Shown here: positions 30,572 to 40,152 of the stretch, piece after piece | How positions within the stretch are numbered: the stretch's first letter is position 1 | How the letters are laid out: every line of letters starts with the position of its first letter | Assembly: GCA_914767885.1 (NCBI GenBank) | Contig: CAJZBQ010000014.1 | Span: 620,001-684,000, forward strand | From: Blepharisma stoltei | Lineage: Eukaryota; Ciliophora; Heterotrichea; Heterotrichida; Blepharismidae | Length of the DNA stretch: 64,000 bases | Direction: 5' to 3' | Notes under the pieces: model-generated | The model's input: the letters and a program-made list of their open reading frames with translations, nothing else | The model's database searches: none | Told to the model about the DNA's origin: nothing | Translations under genes and position numbers: made by a program

Positions 30572-31284
30572 GGAGTTGTTTATAGTGTTGATGCTCAAAT
30601 CATAAGAGCATTAGTTTAGATAAATAAATATTTATTGTATATATAAGGCTACAGGGTTTGTAATATTTTCTATAAATGCTATTATAATTAATTAGAATTT
30701 ATTTATCTTGAAGCTTTAGATATAAAAAATATTAATAAAATAAATTATGAAATAAATATTAGCTTGTCTCTTCTTAATTATAAAAAACTTAGAATATTCA
30801 GCCAATATTCATCGCATATTATAATTTAACTTTTTGATTAAAAAAACGCTTATCAAAATATTTCACAGACAGCATCTCAATATATTTTTTCAAATTATAA
30901 AAAGCTGATTCATTTTATTTATAATTTAAATATGATGCCACTTAAATTTTCTGGCATCTTAATCGAAAATTCTTCTCTTTTATATTTAATTATGAGGTTT
31001 TATCTCGGTTATGAAAGGGAATCAAGAGTTCAAGGTGCAAAGCGTGGGATGTGTCCTTGGGAGTCTAATTTCCAGTGGGTACTCTTTACCCTAGATTATG
31101 GAGACTGGACCTTAAGATGTCTAAACTCAAATAAGTTGCATACCTCAAAGAAGAGCGGTTGAAGTCCAAACTTCAAGATTGGCATCCAGATACTAAATTG
31201 GTTAAGCTAAAGCTTTAGGGCTGCGGGAAATGCAATGAGGAAAGAGCGGTATTGGTGGTGGCTGAGGCGTAATCAGATGTCAAG
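30572..31284. other. Intergenic with an unidentified GC-richer block (31009-31270)
   Basis: The first 430 bp are plain AT-rich DNA. About 31009-31270 has clearly higher GC and an open frame from 30932 that reads about 90 codons but has no recognisable domain. It may be a relic of a SINE-like element or a structured RNA; no match to the other copies was found by eye and no tRNA fold is evident. Confidence 0.35.
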
Positions 31285-32421
31285 CTATAAATAATTATGA
31301 TAATGTTCATTTTCTTTTGCGAAGCTTTGATTTTTGTCAATATCGTTTTCATTCTTTTCATCAAGTATTTTATCTCTACCAATTGTTCTATTATGGATTA
31401 CATCCATTATATCTTTTAAAGTTATGATCCCAATAGATTTATTTCTTGGACTATTTTCATCAACAATTATTGCAATCTGTATTTCATTTTGATGCATAGC
31501 ATTTAAAGCCTGAAATATTGTGTATTCTCCCTTAATAAATAAGGGAGCTTCTAGATGTATTTCAGGGCTCTTAAGAGAAACACCTTCATCAATTCCTATC
31601 AATTCTTTTGTCAGTAATATCCCTTCAATAACTTTTTCATCTTTTTCGTTGTGAATTAGCACTTTGCTGTGCTTAGACTCTTTGATAACTTTCAAAGTTT
31701 TCTTAGTAAAAGTGCAACTTATACTCAATTTAAAAGTTTGCTCGATTGGCTTTATGTATTTATTTATCGACTCATTCCCAATAGTATTTTCTTCAGTTAT
31801 TTCATCCGAACCTATGCTATTTATGCTCCTACTGCACTTGCTGTCAGTTATAGAGTGAAGTTCTGTTAGGCTTCCATTTTGGGCAGGTTCCTCTCCTTTA
31901 CCTAATAGCCTGTCAAGAAATAAAGATATTGGATAGCTCAAAGGATAAAGGAAATAGGTTACAATGTTCACCAATGGTACTAATTTGCTTGCAATCATAA
32001 GTTTATCAGGTCCTGTGCAAAATGCTTGCGGTAAAACTTCTCCAAATATCATAAGCATGGGTACACTTATAAGTATTGCTCCACCTCCTCCTACCATCAT
32101 TTCAAGCATAATCGGCAAAGTCTCCATAGCAATTGTGTTTCCCAGAAGTAGTGTAACTAATAGTAGATGATGCTTTGAAACAATTGGAAGGACTCTTTTG
32201 GCGTATTTTAGCTCTTGATCAGTTCCACACATAATTTTGCTTTCAAGCTCCTTAACACTAAATGACATTAATCCTACGGTCAGGCCAGACATCGCTCCTG
32301 CGAAGAGGATTAAGCAAAAAGTTATAGATATAAGCAGGATCTTTTGGTTTCACGAAAATTCATGAAGGCTTTCTGTACTTGATGCTAGAGCTGCGTCTAT
32401 TAATATTAGATAAAATATCAT
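31285..32421 (-). CDS. CNNM/CorC-type metal transporter with CBS domains, 378 aa
   Basis: Cyclin-M family membrane protein linked to Mg2+ efflux. From ATG 32421, a hydrophobic leader, then the DUF21 module (LFAGAMSGLTVGLMS, LLLVTLLLGNTIAMETLPI, FGEVLPQAFCT, then a YPLSYPISLFLDRLLG helix), a disordered Ser-rich linker, and a CBS pair at the C-terminus ending GIITLKDIMDVI. The ancestral layout is kept, without the extra C-terminal cNMP domain of animal CNNMs. UGA is Trp once near the N-terminus. No insertion. Confidence 0.85.
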
Positions 32422-32688
32422 ATAAGGCAACTTATAATTTCTAATATCAAAATATTATTGAAAAAATAAATCTCTCATTCTTATTTAAGAATTTTTATAT
32501 GAACTTAAATTTATATTTTTGTTTAAAGAATAAATTCATAAAGAATGCTATAGGAGCATATATAACTCTTATAAGCCGTATATAAAAGCTCTTAAACCGC
32601 ACCCGATGTTTCTCTAGCATCATTTCTGTTCGGTTTTATTATTTTTTGGAGCGTAACTTGAAAATATGCCAGCTATGATTATTAAATA

Positions 32689-33393
32689 ATGGAAGGAGGC
32701 GAAAGATCCGTACAATTTATTTATGGAAGATCAGCGGTTACTCTTAAATGAGACTCTTCCCAAATTTCTGAAGACATGGCAATGGACACTATTGATAATC
32801 TCGGGAAAAGGTTTCTATCACATTTTCAAGGCTCTATCTTGCATTTTAAAGTAATAAACAATAAGGATCAAGAAGGAAATATCACAAGTATTGCTGGGAT
32901 TGTAATGAATTTGGTATCTCCTATATTTGTGGTAGTTGACGATGCTGCAAAGCATCAGTATGATTTTGATAAAGTAGGCGATAAGTAGATCAAAGCAATG
33001 AAAGATCGGAAATTTGTAAAGCACGAGTGCTATAGGGTTAGAGAAGATGGAGCTTGTGTTACTGATCAAGATATTCTGAGGAGGTCTACCGATAGTGATT
33101 TAGCTTCTTCTGCATCAAGTCCCTCGATAGTTGCTGAGCAGCAGTCAGAAAAAGAACCCAAAACAGTAGGGCGAAATGAAGTCGCGAAACACAATAAAAA
33201 GCAAGATTGCTGGACTATTTTGAATGGAAAAGTATACAATATTACAAGTTTCATTTCCTCTCATCCTGGAGGAGATATAATAATGCAGTGTGCAGGAACG
33301 GATGGAACACAATTATTTAACAGGTATCATGGATACTTGAATCCTGATGACCATGTTGGAAGAAGTCTTGTTGGAAATTTGTCACAAAAGTAG
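32689..33393 (+). CDS. Cytochrome-b5 heme-domain protein, 229 aa
   Basis: N-terminal 120 residues have no clear family. The C-terminal 75 residues are a cytochrome-b5-like heme-binding domain with HPGG (..SHPGGDIIMQCAGTD) and a second histidine in YHGYLNPD, the expected axial ligands. No membrane anchor follows, so it is probably soluble. A 15-nt intron GTAGGCGATAAGTAG lies at 32974-32988. Stop TAG 33391-33393. Confidence 0.8.
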
Positions 33394-33577
33394 CATAAAT
33401 TTTGAAAAATATAAGCAATGACCACTATTTAATTTTTATATTATAAAAATTATTTATAGTGAAGAATTAATTATTCATCTTCTTTTTATTTTCATTATAA
33501 AGCATTTCAGTTTTCCTCCTATCTCCTATAATTTTGAAGTTAATTTATAAAAGAAATACTATTAGCATTTTAATAAA

Positions 33578-34459
33578 ATGATTGATAGATTGCAAGAGCT
33601 TAAAGGTGCATCAAATAACCCTTCACATGAGATATTACTATCAGATCCACAGCCTGCATCAGGTCCAAACATGCAATTTATGATTCAAATTCGAAAGGCC
33701 CAAAAGTCAATTGAGCGTGTCCGCTCAAATACCGAGCAAATAAGAATTTTAAAAGACGAATTCAACCAATGCACCCAACCTGACCAGGAAGCAAAAATTA
33801 ATAAGAAGCTGAAAGAATTAATTGATGTTAACAATGGAGAACTAAACACAGTCCGCGATATTGCCGAAACTCTTGCAAAAACAATAGAAGATGGTCGAGG
33901 GACATCAAGTGATACAGAAACAAGAATGCGATCTACAATGCACGCCACTTTAATTAAACAATTTCAACAAGCCCTTGGAGAAGGCGAAAAAGCCCAGAAT
34001 ATATTCACCGAGGCAGCTAGAAATAAAACGGCAAATCAGCTTAGAATGGTCGATGAGAATATTTCTGATGAAGTGATTGAACAGTGCTTAGAAGACCCTC
34101 GGCAAGCACAGATGATGGTCGAGAAGAAGATGATTGGAGCTCACTCCGATATCATTCAAATGGTCAATAGCATTGAAAGCAGACTTGAAGATATCAAAAT
34201 GCTTGAACAAAACATCAATATCATGCATAGAATGTTTCTCGATCTCGCTGCATTGGTTCACTCACAAGGAGAACTCTTGAATAGTGTAGAAAAGCATGTG
34301 GATAATGCCTCAGACTACGTCAAGCAAGCAGAAAAAGCACTTGAAGGAGCTAAAAGCCACCAGGAGAGGGCTAGGTGGAAAAAGTGTTGCATATTAGTGG
34401 CAGTACTGATTATAGCTCTTGTGATAGTAATCCCAACAGTAGCAACTAAAACTTTATAA
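33578..34459 (+). CDS. Syntaxin (Qa-SNARE), 293 aa
   Basis: t-SNARE for membrane fusion, plasma-membrane type. The Habc-like helices lead to a SNARE motif around res. 200-255 (IVQMVNSIESRLEDIKMLEQN-like region with the ionic-layer Gln context ALVHSQGELLNSVEKHV) and a single C-terminal transmembrane helix (CCILVAVLIIALVIVIPTV). No intron or insertion. Convergent with CFAP144; stop codons are 16 bp apart. Confidence 0.9.
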   Translation: MIDRLQELKGASNNPSHEILLSDPQPASGPNMQFMIQIRKAQKSIERVRSNTEQIRILKDEFNQCTQPDQEAKINKKLKELIDVNNGELNTVRDIAETLAKTIEDGRGTSSDTETRMRSTMHATLIKQFQQALGEGEKAQNIFTEAARNKTANQLRMVDENISDEVIEQCLEDPRQAQMMVEKKMIGAHSDIIQMVNSIESRLEDIKMLEQNINIMHRMFLDLAALVHSQGELLNSVEKHVDNASDYVKQAEKALEGAKSHQERARWKKCCILVAVLIIALVIVIPTVATKTL

Positions 34460-34475
34460 TTGTAAAGACTTAAAG

Positions 34476-34922
34476 TTATTTTTTAGCTGGTGCTTCATTG
34501 ACTTTATTGGAGTAAGGGCTTTTTCTTGTCATGGTATAATAGCTATTTGCATATTTTGTTTCGGCACAGCTTGGCTTTGTATGCTTCCAAGTACTTCTGT
34601 ACTGAGGCATATCTGCATCCCATCCAAATTCTTGATTTGATGTTAAGGGATGGCTGGTTTTCATCTTTGGAACGGCTGAAAGTCGCATGAGCTGGTCTTT
34701 AAATTTTGGGCTATCATCATTTGCTTTAGCTTCTTCATTTACATTGAGAATTCCTGTTCGGTTTGGCTTATCAGACAAAAGCACAACTATTTAGGAATTA
34801 CGGCTTCTAGGGTTCAAAGTGAAAACAGTATTTATACGAGAATATTGATTCTCTTTCCTGATTGCTTCATTTAAACAAGCATGCTCTTCAATTGGATTCA
34901 ATCTTTTAGGAGGTGATGACAT
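34476..34922 (-). CDS. CFAP144 / FAM183-like axonemal protein, 143 aa
   Basis: Small ciliary microtubule-associated protein. Family landmarks: HACLNEAIRKE..QYSRINTVFTLNP near the N-terminus and SNQEFGWDAD in the C-terminal half. A 15-nt intron GTAATTCCTAAATAG at 34787-34801 joins LNPRS to LVLLSDKPNRTG. Start ATG 34922 fits the family; an upstream in-frame ATG at 34976 would add 18 hydrophobic residues unlike it. Consistent with a ciliate's heavy ciliary gene load. Confidence 0.75.
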
Positions 34923-35146
34923 TTTTGGATAACAGTTATAAGCAACTGAGCAAATAAAATGAAATTGCTCAAACATTTATTCAAGAATTTCTTTTTTAAG
35001 GATATTATTTTAATTCGGAATCTAGGAGGAATAAAATTTAAAATAATTGAAATAAATAGTGCGAAGAACTATCATAATAAGAAATAGAGAGTTTTATTTT
35101 TAAATTTGACTAATAGAAGGTAAATTTCGTAAGATGTGACTTAATT

Positions 35147-35845
35147 TTAATGGCTATGATTGTGCTGGCATCCTGGCCCATGTTGGTGTTGCTGAGGGGC
35201 CATTCTTTGCGGTTGGTTAAGTATGAGATCCATACGTGTAACTTCATTCCATCTCTCTTTAAGTTCTCTCAACTCCGCGTCCGGATCACTTTCATATTTT
35301 ATCGCGAGGGCTCCTAACTGTATTTCATTCAGCCCATAAAGTTGAAAAACTTCATCTGCAGATGCCGTCTGAGCGACCATCGATGAAATTTGATCAGTAA
35401 CTGTATATTTTGCAACCTCTGCCGTTTGGATTCTCAAGATTTCTTTGAACCTCTCTTTATCAAACTCTTCTGGGAATGGCTGCCCTTCGCACATATCTCC
35501 AGTGATGGTTTGCATAAGAGAAATCATATTCTGCACTTCAGGGTCGAACATGTGTTGCTGAATTGAAGAGCCGATCGAGGCGACGTTGACATTTTGCTCT
35601 TGGCACACTTCGACTAAAGCACCTTGGATCAATGCTGGTTGGCCCATTGCGAATTTCATAATGCATTCCTTGTATTTGTCAGCGTCATTCTTATAGAATT
35701 GAATTCGTTCTTCGATGTTGGCTCTTTTGGCTTCTAGCATTCGTCGGAGGATCAGCTTGCGAGCTTTTGAGAGAATCCTGACCAGCTGAGTCTTTGGAAT
35801 AGGTGGACCTTGCGCACCTCCAGCTCCTCCCATCATGTTGCCCAT
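35147..35845 (-). CDS. Hypothetical protein, 232 aa
   Basis: A clean open frame, ATG 35845 to TAA 35147. Gly/Met-rich N-terminus (MGNMMGGAGGAQGPP), a helical middle, and a His-rich tail (QHQHGPGCQHNHSH) that might bind metal. Glu/Gln-rich helices dominate. No family recognised. UGA is not used. Confidence 0.75.
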   Translation of the reverse strand: MGNMMGGAGGAQGPPIPKTQLVRILSKARKLILRRMLEAKRANIEERIQFYKNDADKYKECIMKFAMGQPALIQGALVEVCQEQNVNVASIGSSIQQHMFDPEVQNMISLMQTITGDMCEGQPFPEEFDKERFKEILRIQTAEVAKYTVTDQISSMVAQTASADEVFQLYGLNEIQLGALAIKYESDPDAELRELKERWNEVTRMDLILNQPQRMAPQQHQHGPGCQHNHSH

Positions 35846-36384
35846 TTTAATAATGATAGCATAAATATATTTAGTTTATTATTAAAGTTGTAGAGGATTT
35901 GAGCCTGTATTTTGATGATTTAGCAATAGAATGCTTTAATGATACTCGTTTCAAAGAGTGATAGAAGCTCTGTGGGATTTTTTTTAGCCTTAATTTTATG
36001 CAGGAAACATAAAAGTGAAATAGCGATTTTATTAATAAAAAATACCAAGATCGCATTGATTGCTTAGAATTTTTTTATATTATAAAAAAGTGCTGCCTAA
36101 TTAATTGCTGCTGTTTACGAGCTCTAGTTAGCAATTTTTGAATGAAGCATTTAATAAAATAATTCATAATAATATTTTATAAATAAGAAATTGCGCCTAA
36201 TTGGAGTTGGCTTTTTGAGACTTAATTTTATTATTCATCGATATCAACTATCATATCAATAATTGACAATCTTTTTAACTACAATTTTATATTTTATACC
36301 AAAAATAAACAAATCAGTTTAATTTTTTAATTTCCTAGCATATAACTTTTCCGCTAAATTAATTTAATTTGAATTTTTTTATAA
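35846..36384. other. Intergenic, AT-rich
   Basis: Divergent promoter region between two genes. Nothing recognisable. Confidence 0.5.
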
Positions 36385-37767
36385 ATGGATAGGAAAGAGA
36401 TAAACTTCATTGACAATAATAAGCTGATGTCTAGGTCAACTTCATGCTATTGAGATAGTCCTTTATCTACCTATAAATATATGGACACTGAAAAAGGAGT
36501 TGAGTTAGATAGTGTTGAGCTGTCCAAAATTACGAAATCAATCTTATATGACCACTTCGCTGCGATAAAGCAATACATCGAATCATGCCAGGCATACATT
36601 GCAAAAAGTGCTTCAGTACTTATTGATCAAATTGCACTATGTGAAGCCAAAGCCCAGCAAAGCTTGAATGAGTCTAAAAAACTATGCATGAGTATAATGC
36701 ACGAAGTAAACTTTCCATCATCAGAAAAAAAAGGGTCATATACAGAAATGGCTCTCAAGCTTCACCCCAGCAAAATTTGTGATATACTCCCTGCCTGAGA
36801 GTTTTCCGAAGCTTCGATTGATTTGAATTCTGTGATAAATTGCTTAAGTAACGCTTTATCAGTTAGCTCTTTAAGATCCAGTATCGAAAGCTCAATCAGC
36901 AAAATTTCTGATGATATTGAAGAAATCGAAGCTAGCTTTACCATTCCAAATCTTAACGTAATGGCATCATTCAAAAGTGGAACAAAAAATCTCATTGAAT
37001 TAGATCTTAAAAATAACTCTCAAAAAGTTACTGCTTTAGCTTTACCTGTGAGCATGAGTGATCACTCCAGCGTATGCCAGCTCCCAGATAGTAGCTTATT
37101 TTGCTTTGGGAGTCTTTATAGAGAAGAAAACAAAAATATCTTCAGCGGAATCACTTTTATTGTTTCTCCAAATTATGATATCAAAATTTTAACTTCTGGT
37201 CAGCCTCGCATTAAATCAGGCACAATTTACTTTGACAGCTATATATTTGCTTTTGGGGGGGATAATGGGCAAGCACTTGACTTTGCTGAGAAATACGATT
37301 TTACTTGCAATTTATGAAAAAAAGTTGCAAATCTTCCTGAAACTTCTGAAAACTGTTCATGCGCTTTGTTTAAAGACGAAATTTTGGTTTTAGTCCAGAA
37401 ATCCAAAGTATTTTCGTATAATCCACTATCCAATTCCTATTCAAAAATGATAGAGTTTCATAAGCATAATATCCAGCAGTTATGCGTTGCTAATGGTAAA
37501 GCATATTTATTAAGGAGCAAAGCAATTTACGAATCTGAGTTTGAAGATGCTACAATGTGGAGAAATGTGTGTGCGCTGAACACTCCGGCTGGTGACACCA
37601 TCTCCTATTTGATCGTAGATGAGAGTACGGTGTTTTTCATGAGATATTATGACGTTTATAAATTTGACTTCAGGAAAAAAAGAATCACTTGCATTTATGA
37701 GCATGAAAAATTTTTGGAGACTGAAGAAGACCACAAATTCAAAAGATGCGAAGAAGCGTACCAATAA
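36385..37767 (+). CDS. Kelch-repeat protein with N-terminal coiled coil, 460 aa
   Basis: ATG 36385 to TAA 37765-37767, UGA read as Trp at three sites. Residues 30-190 form helical, probably coiled-coil segments (B-box/TRIM-like spacing but without zinc ligands visible). The rest is a beta-rich propeller: FAFGGDNGQALDFAEKYDFTCN followed by a W..VANLPE-type blade and MWRNVC. Likely an adaptor. The UBC-fold gene starts 42 bp downstream on the same strand. Confidence 0.7.
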
Positions 37768-37809
37768 ATATTTATTTCACTAAGTCTAATAATTAATATT
37801 ACGTTAAAA

Positions 37810-38244
37810 ATGAAGCACTCTATTTATAAAGAAGTACAGATCCTAAGCACAAAATTAGATATGTTAGGCGATGGGCAAATCAAGCAATTGAAAGTAACCT
37901 CCCTTCAACATGTAAGAGTTGTCGTACAGCCGGATTCAGGAATATGGTCAGGCAAAAATTTAATATTTGAAATAAAAACCAGAAATAAATATCCACAGGA
38001 GCCATGCAAAGTTATTTGCATCACGAGCATAAAGCATCCAAATATTTTGGAATTGGATGGAGAAGTGTGCTTGAGTATGTTTGATGACGACTGGTGCCCT
38101 GATATGAGCATTGAGCATTACATGCAGGGAATTTTATATATCCTGCATCATCCCAACTTCGATGATCCGTTAAGTGATTATTTCTGTATTGCGAAAGAGC
38201 AAGGTAGAATTGAAGATGCAATTCAACAAATAGCATTGGCTTAA
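37810..38244 (+). CDS. UBC-fold E2, NEDD8-conjugating type (UBE2M/F-like), 144 aa
   Basis: E2 conjugating enzyme. KYPQEPCKV, then IKHPNILELDGEVCLSMF with the presumed catalytic Cys, then DDWCPDMSIEHYMQGILYILHHPNFDDPLSDYF. The FDDPL motif and lack of the usual W-x-P spacing resemble UBE2M/UBE2F rather than ubiquitin E2s. Single exon, TAA stop 38242-38244. Substrate modifier assignment is inference. Confidence 0.75.
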   Translation: MKHSIYKEVQILSTKLDMLGDGQIKQLKVTSLQHVRVVVQPDSGIWSGKNLIFEIKTRNKYPQEPCKVICITSIKHPNILELDGEVCLSMFDDDWCPDMSIEHYMQGILYILHHPNFDDPLSDYFCIAKEQGRIEDAIQQIALA

Positions 38245-39580
38245 TAATCTAATTAATCTGCATTTACAAATAAATGAATTGATGCAATAGTATATTTTCT
38301 TCAAAGGAATATAAATGATAAAAATCATATCATTCTGATTATAAAGAGTTTATGGTTTATTTAGTTTTAAAGTTTTATTAGATTTGCTTCGATTCATTTT
38401 GCTGCTAAATTCTAGACCTGCTTGATGTCTCCAATATGCTTTTTTTTATATCTTATGGATTATAATAGATCGCTATTGCCAAACAACAAATATGGCACAG
38501 GACAGATGCTTTATACAACTTAAGTCTTATTAAGGAATCCAAGACCCTAAATGGAAATTTTTGATTTTTCTTTGTATTTTTCAAAAAAATTGACAATTAA
38601 AATTTATTTTAAAGTTAATTGGATAGTCAATATAGCTCATATCCCTATATAAATTTCTTTATCAAACATTTTAGAATAGATGGGAAAGAACCTGAATGGA
38701 CTTCATTAAGGGAAGAACTGTCTGCAGGATACTTGCCTTAATGGAACTTACAATGAGCTCTCATCAATGAGCAGGGTTGAATTGTTTTCCTATGAGTGGA
38801 TATCAATAAAATGACATTTATTCAGAATCTTTTTCCTCATGGGATTCATTTATGGGTTTGGTTTTCCTAAAATTTCTGCACAGCAATAGTGGTTTAACTT
38901 TAGTCTCCAAGAGCAGAGGAACTTCTCCTAGGGCATTTAAGAGGCTCAAGGTTTTCCACTAACACACCTGAGGATGGTGACCTTTAGATGAGCACACAGG
39001 CTGAGTTAGGGAAGGGCAACATTAAAGGTGCCGATCAAGTTGTGTATGCAGCTGATGCTATCTTGCTTTGGAATGCTACCTATATATGTATTTTAAGTGG
39101 CAAGACGGCACGCAACATAATTATTATGGAGCGGCATTAATCACTATAACACCTAATAAAAATTGAAAAAAGCTTGTTTTCCCATGAACAGTTTCTTCAA
39201 CAATTCTTGAGTCTTAATTAAAGATCATAATTTGCCCGTATAAGAAGCCTTGCTAAGTAACTCACACTCCTTGAGATTTCTTCGTAAGCCTTTTTCCTTA
39301 AAATTTTTGTGCAGAATTGCTTTAAGTGCTCTAATTAAATAAATATTGCTGATCTCGAAGACTCTCTTACTAGAAAAAACATAGAACTTCGCCACAGTTC
39401 CATGATAGAATTATTTCTGATATCTTTTTGTTTGGAGATACAATAGAGCCCGAGCAAAGAGTAGGATTGGACTTATTCTATTATTTTTGTACAGGTAGCC
39501 TAAATAATACTTAATTTATGACTGAAGAAATTTGAATGCATTACCTATCAAAGAAAAAGTTAAAATAATCATCTTTATTC
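38245..39580. other. Gap with coding-like relics around a SINE-like element
   Basis: No complete gene could be built. Coding-like pieces on the plus strand: ATG 38458 opening MDYNRSLLPNNKYGTGQMLYTT; 38681-38830 with W-rich UGA-using sequence (KEPEWTSLREELSAGYLP); 39414-39510 ending DLFYYFCTGSLNNT before a TAA. Stops and missing splice sites separate them. This is either an unresolved multi-exon gene or a decayed one. Confidence 0.35.
38808..39130 (+). mobile_element. SINE-like element, unresolved edges
   Basis: Begins with the shared head (TAAAATGACATTTATTC) and matches the copy at 59666-60089 (TTTATGGGTTTGGTTTTCC, TTCTGCACAGCAATAGTGGTTTAACTTT, GAGGCTCAAGGTTTTCC) and, further on, the copy at 43129 (CACACCTGAGGATGGTGACC). 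No clear duplication found. Confidence 0.55.
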
Positions 39581-40084
39581 TTAAAGGATTACTCTTTGTC
39601 TCATCCAGGTGTCAATCTTTTCGCTCTCCTTTGGTTCAGGTTTCTTAGGCTCTCTTTCCTTTGGTGTAAGTGGGAACTCAGGAAGTTTCCTCAATTTCTG
39701 GTCCTGATATATCTTATTAGTTCCCCACATATTAGGCATCCACGGTCCTTGAATGCTCGTGTTAGTCGAAATTACTTTGTTCCCAGCATGTTTATAAGCA
39801 TGATGCCCAATTTGATTTCTTGCTTGCTCCAAAACGTCCATGATTTCCTCTGGCTTCATGTTTCTTATGCTAAGTGTTCTAGTCCACCCATTGATATACT
39901 GAGTATAAATATAAGGATGTCTGCTTCTCCTCATATATGCTTCAAAAGTCATTCCAGGGTTTCTATCAATCCAATCTTCTACAAGCTGAGTTTTAAAAAG
40001 GTCTCTGACCCCTTGTGAGCTACCACCCCAATCACAGAATTGAAGCTTGACAAGCCTAAGCTGGAATACTCCTCTATTACACAT
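39581..40084 (-). CDS. Mitochondrial ribosomal protein mL43, 167 aa
   Basis: Large-subunit mitoribosomal protein of the L51/S25/CI-B8 thioredoxin-like domain. MCNRGVFQLRLVKLQFCDWGG..SQGVRDLF, then RRSRHPYIYTQYINGW and IRNM.PEEIM match mL43. A basic, charged tail (KKPEPKESEKIDTW) follows. ATG 40084; divergent from Sec24, 68 bp away. No recognisable separate presequence, as is common for mL43. Confidence 0.85.
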   Translation of the reverse strand: MCNRGVFQLRLVKLQFCDWGGSSQGVRDLFKTQLVEDWIDRNPGMTFEAYMRRSRHPYIYTQYINGWTRTLSIRNMKPEEIMDVLEQARNQIGHHAYKHAGNKVISTNTSIQGPWMPNMWGTNKIYQDQKLRKLPEFPLTPKEREPKKPEPKESEKIDTWMRQRVIL

Positions 40085-40152
40085 TTATATGTAAGAAAAT
40101 ATGAACCTTATTTAGACCCCTTTGCAAGGATTCCAGCTAGGAATATAAAAAT

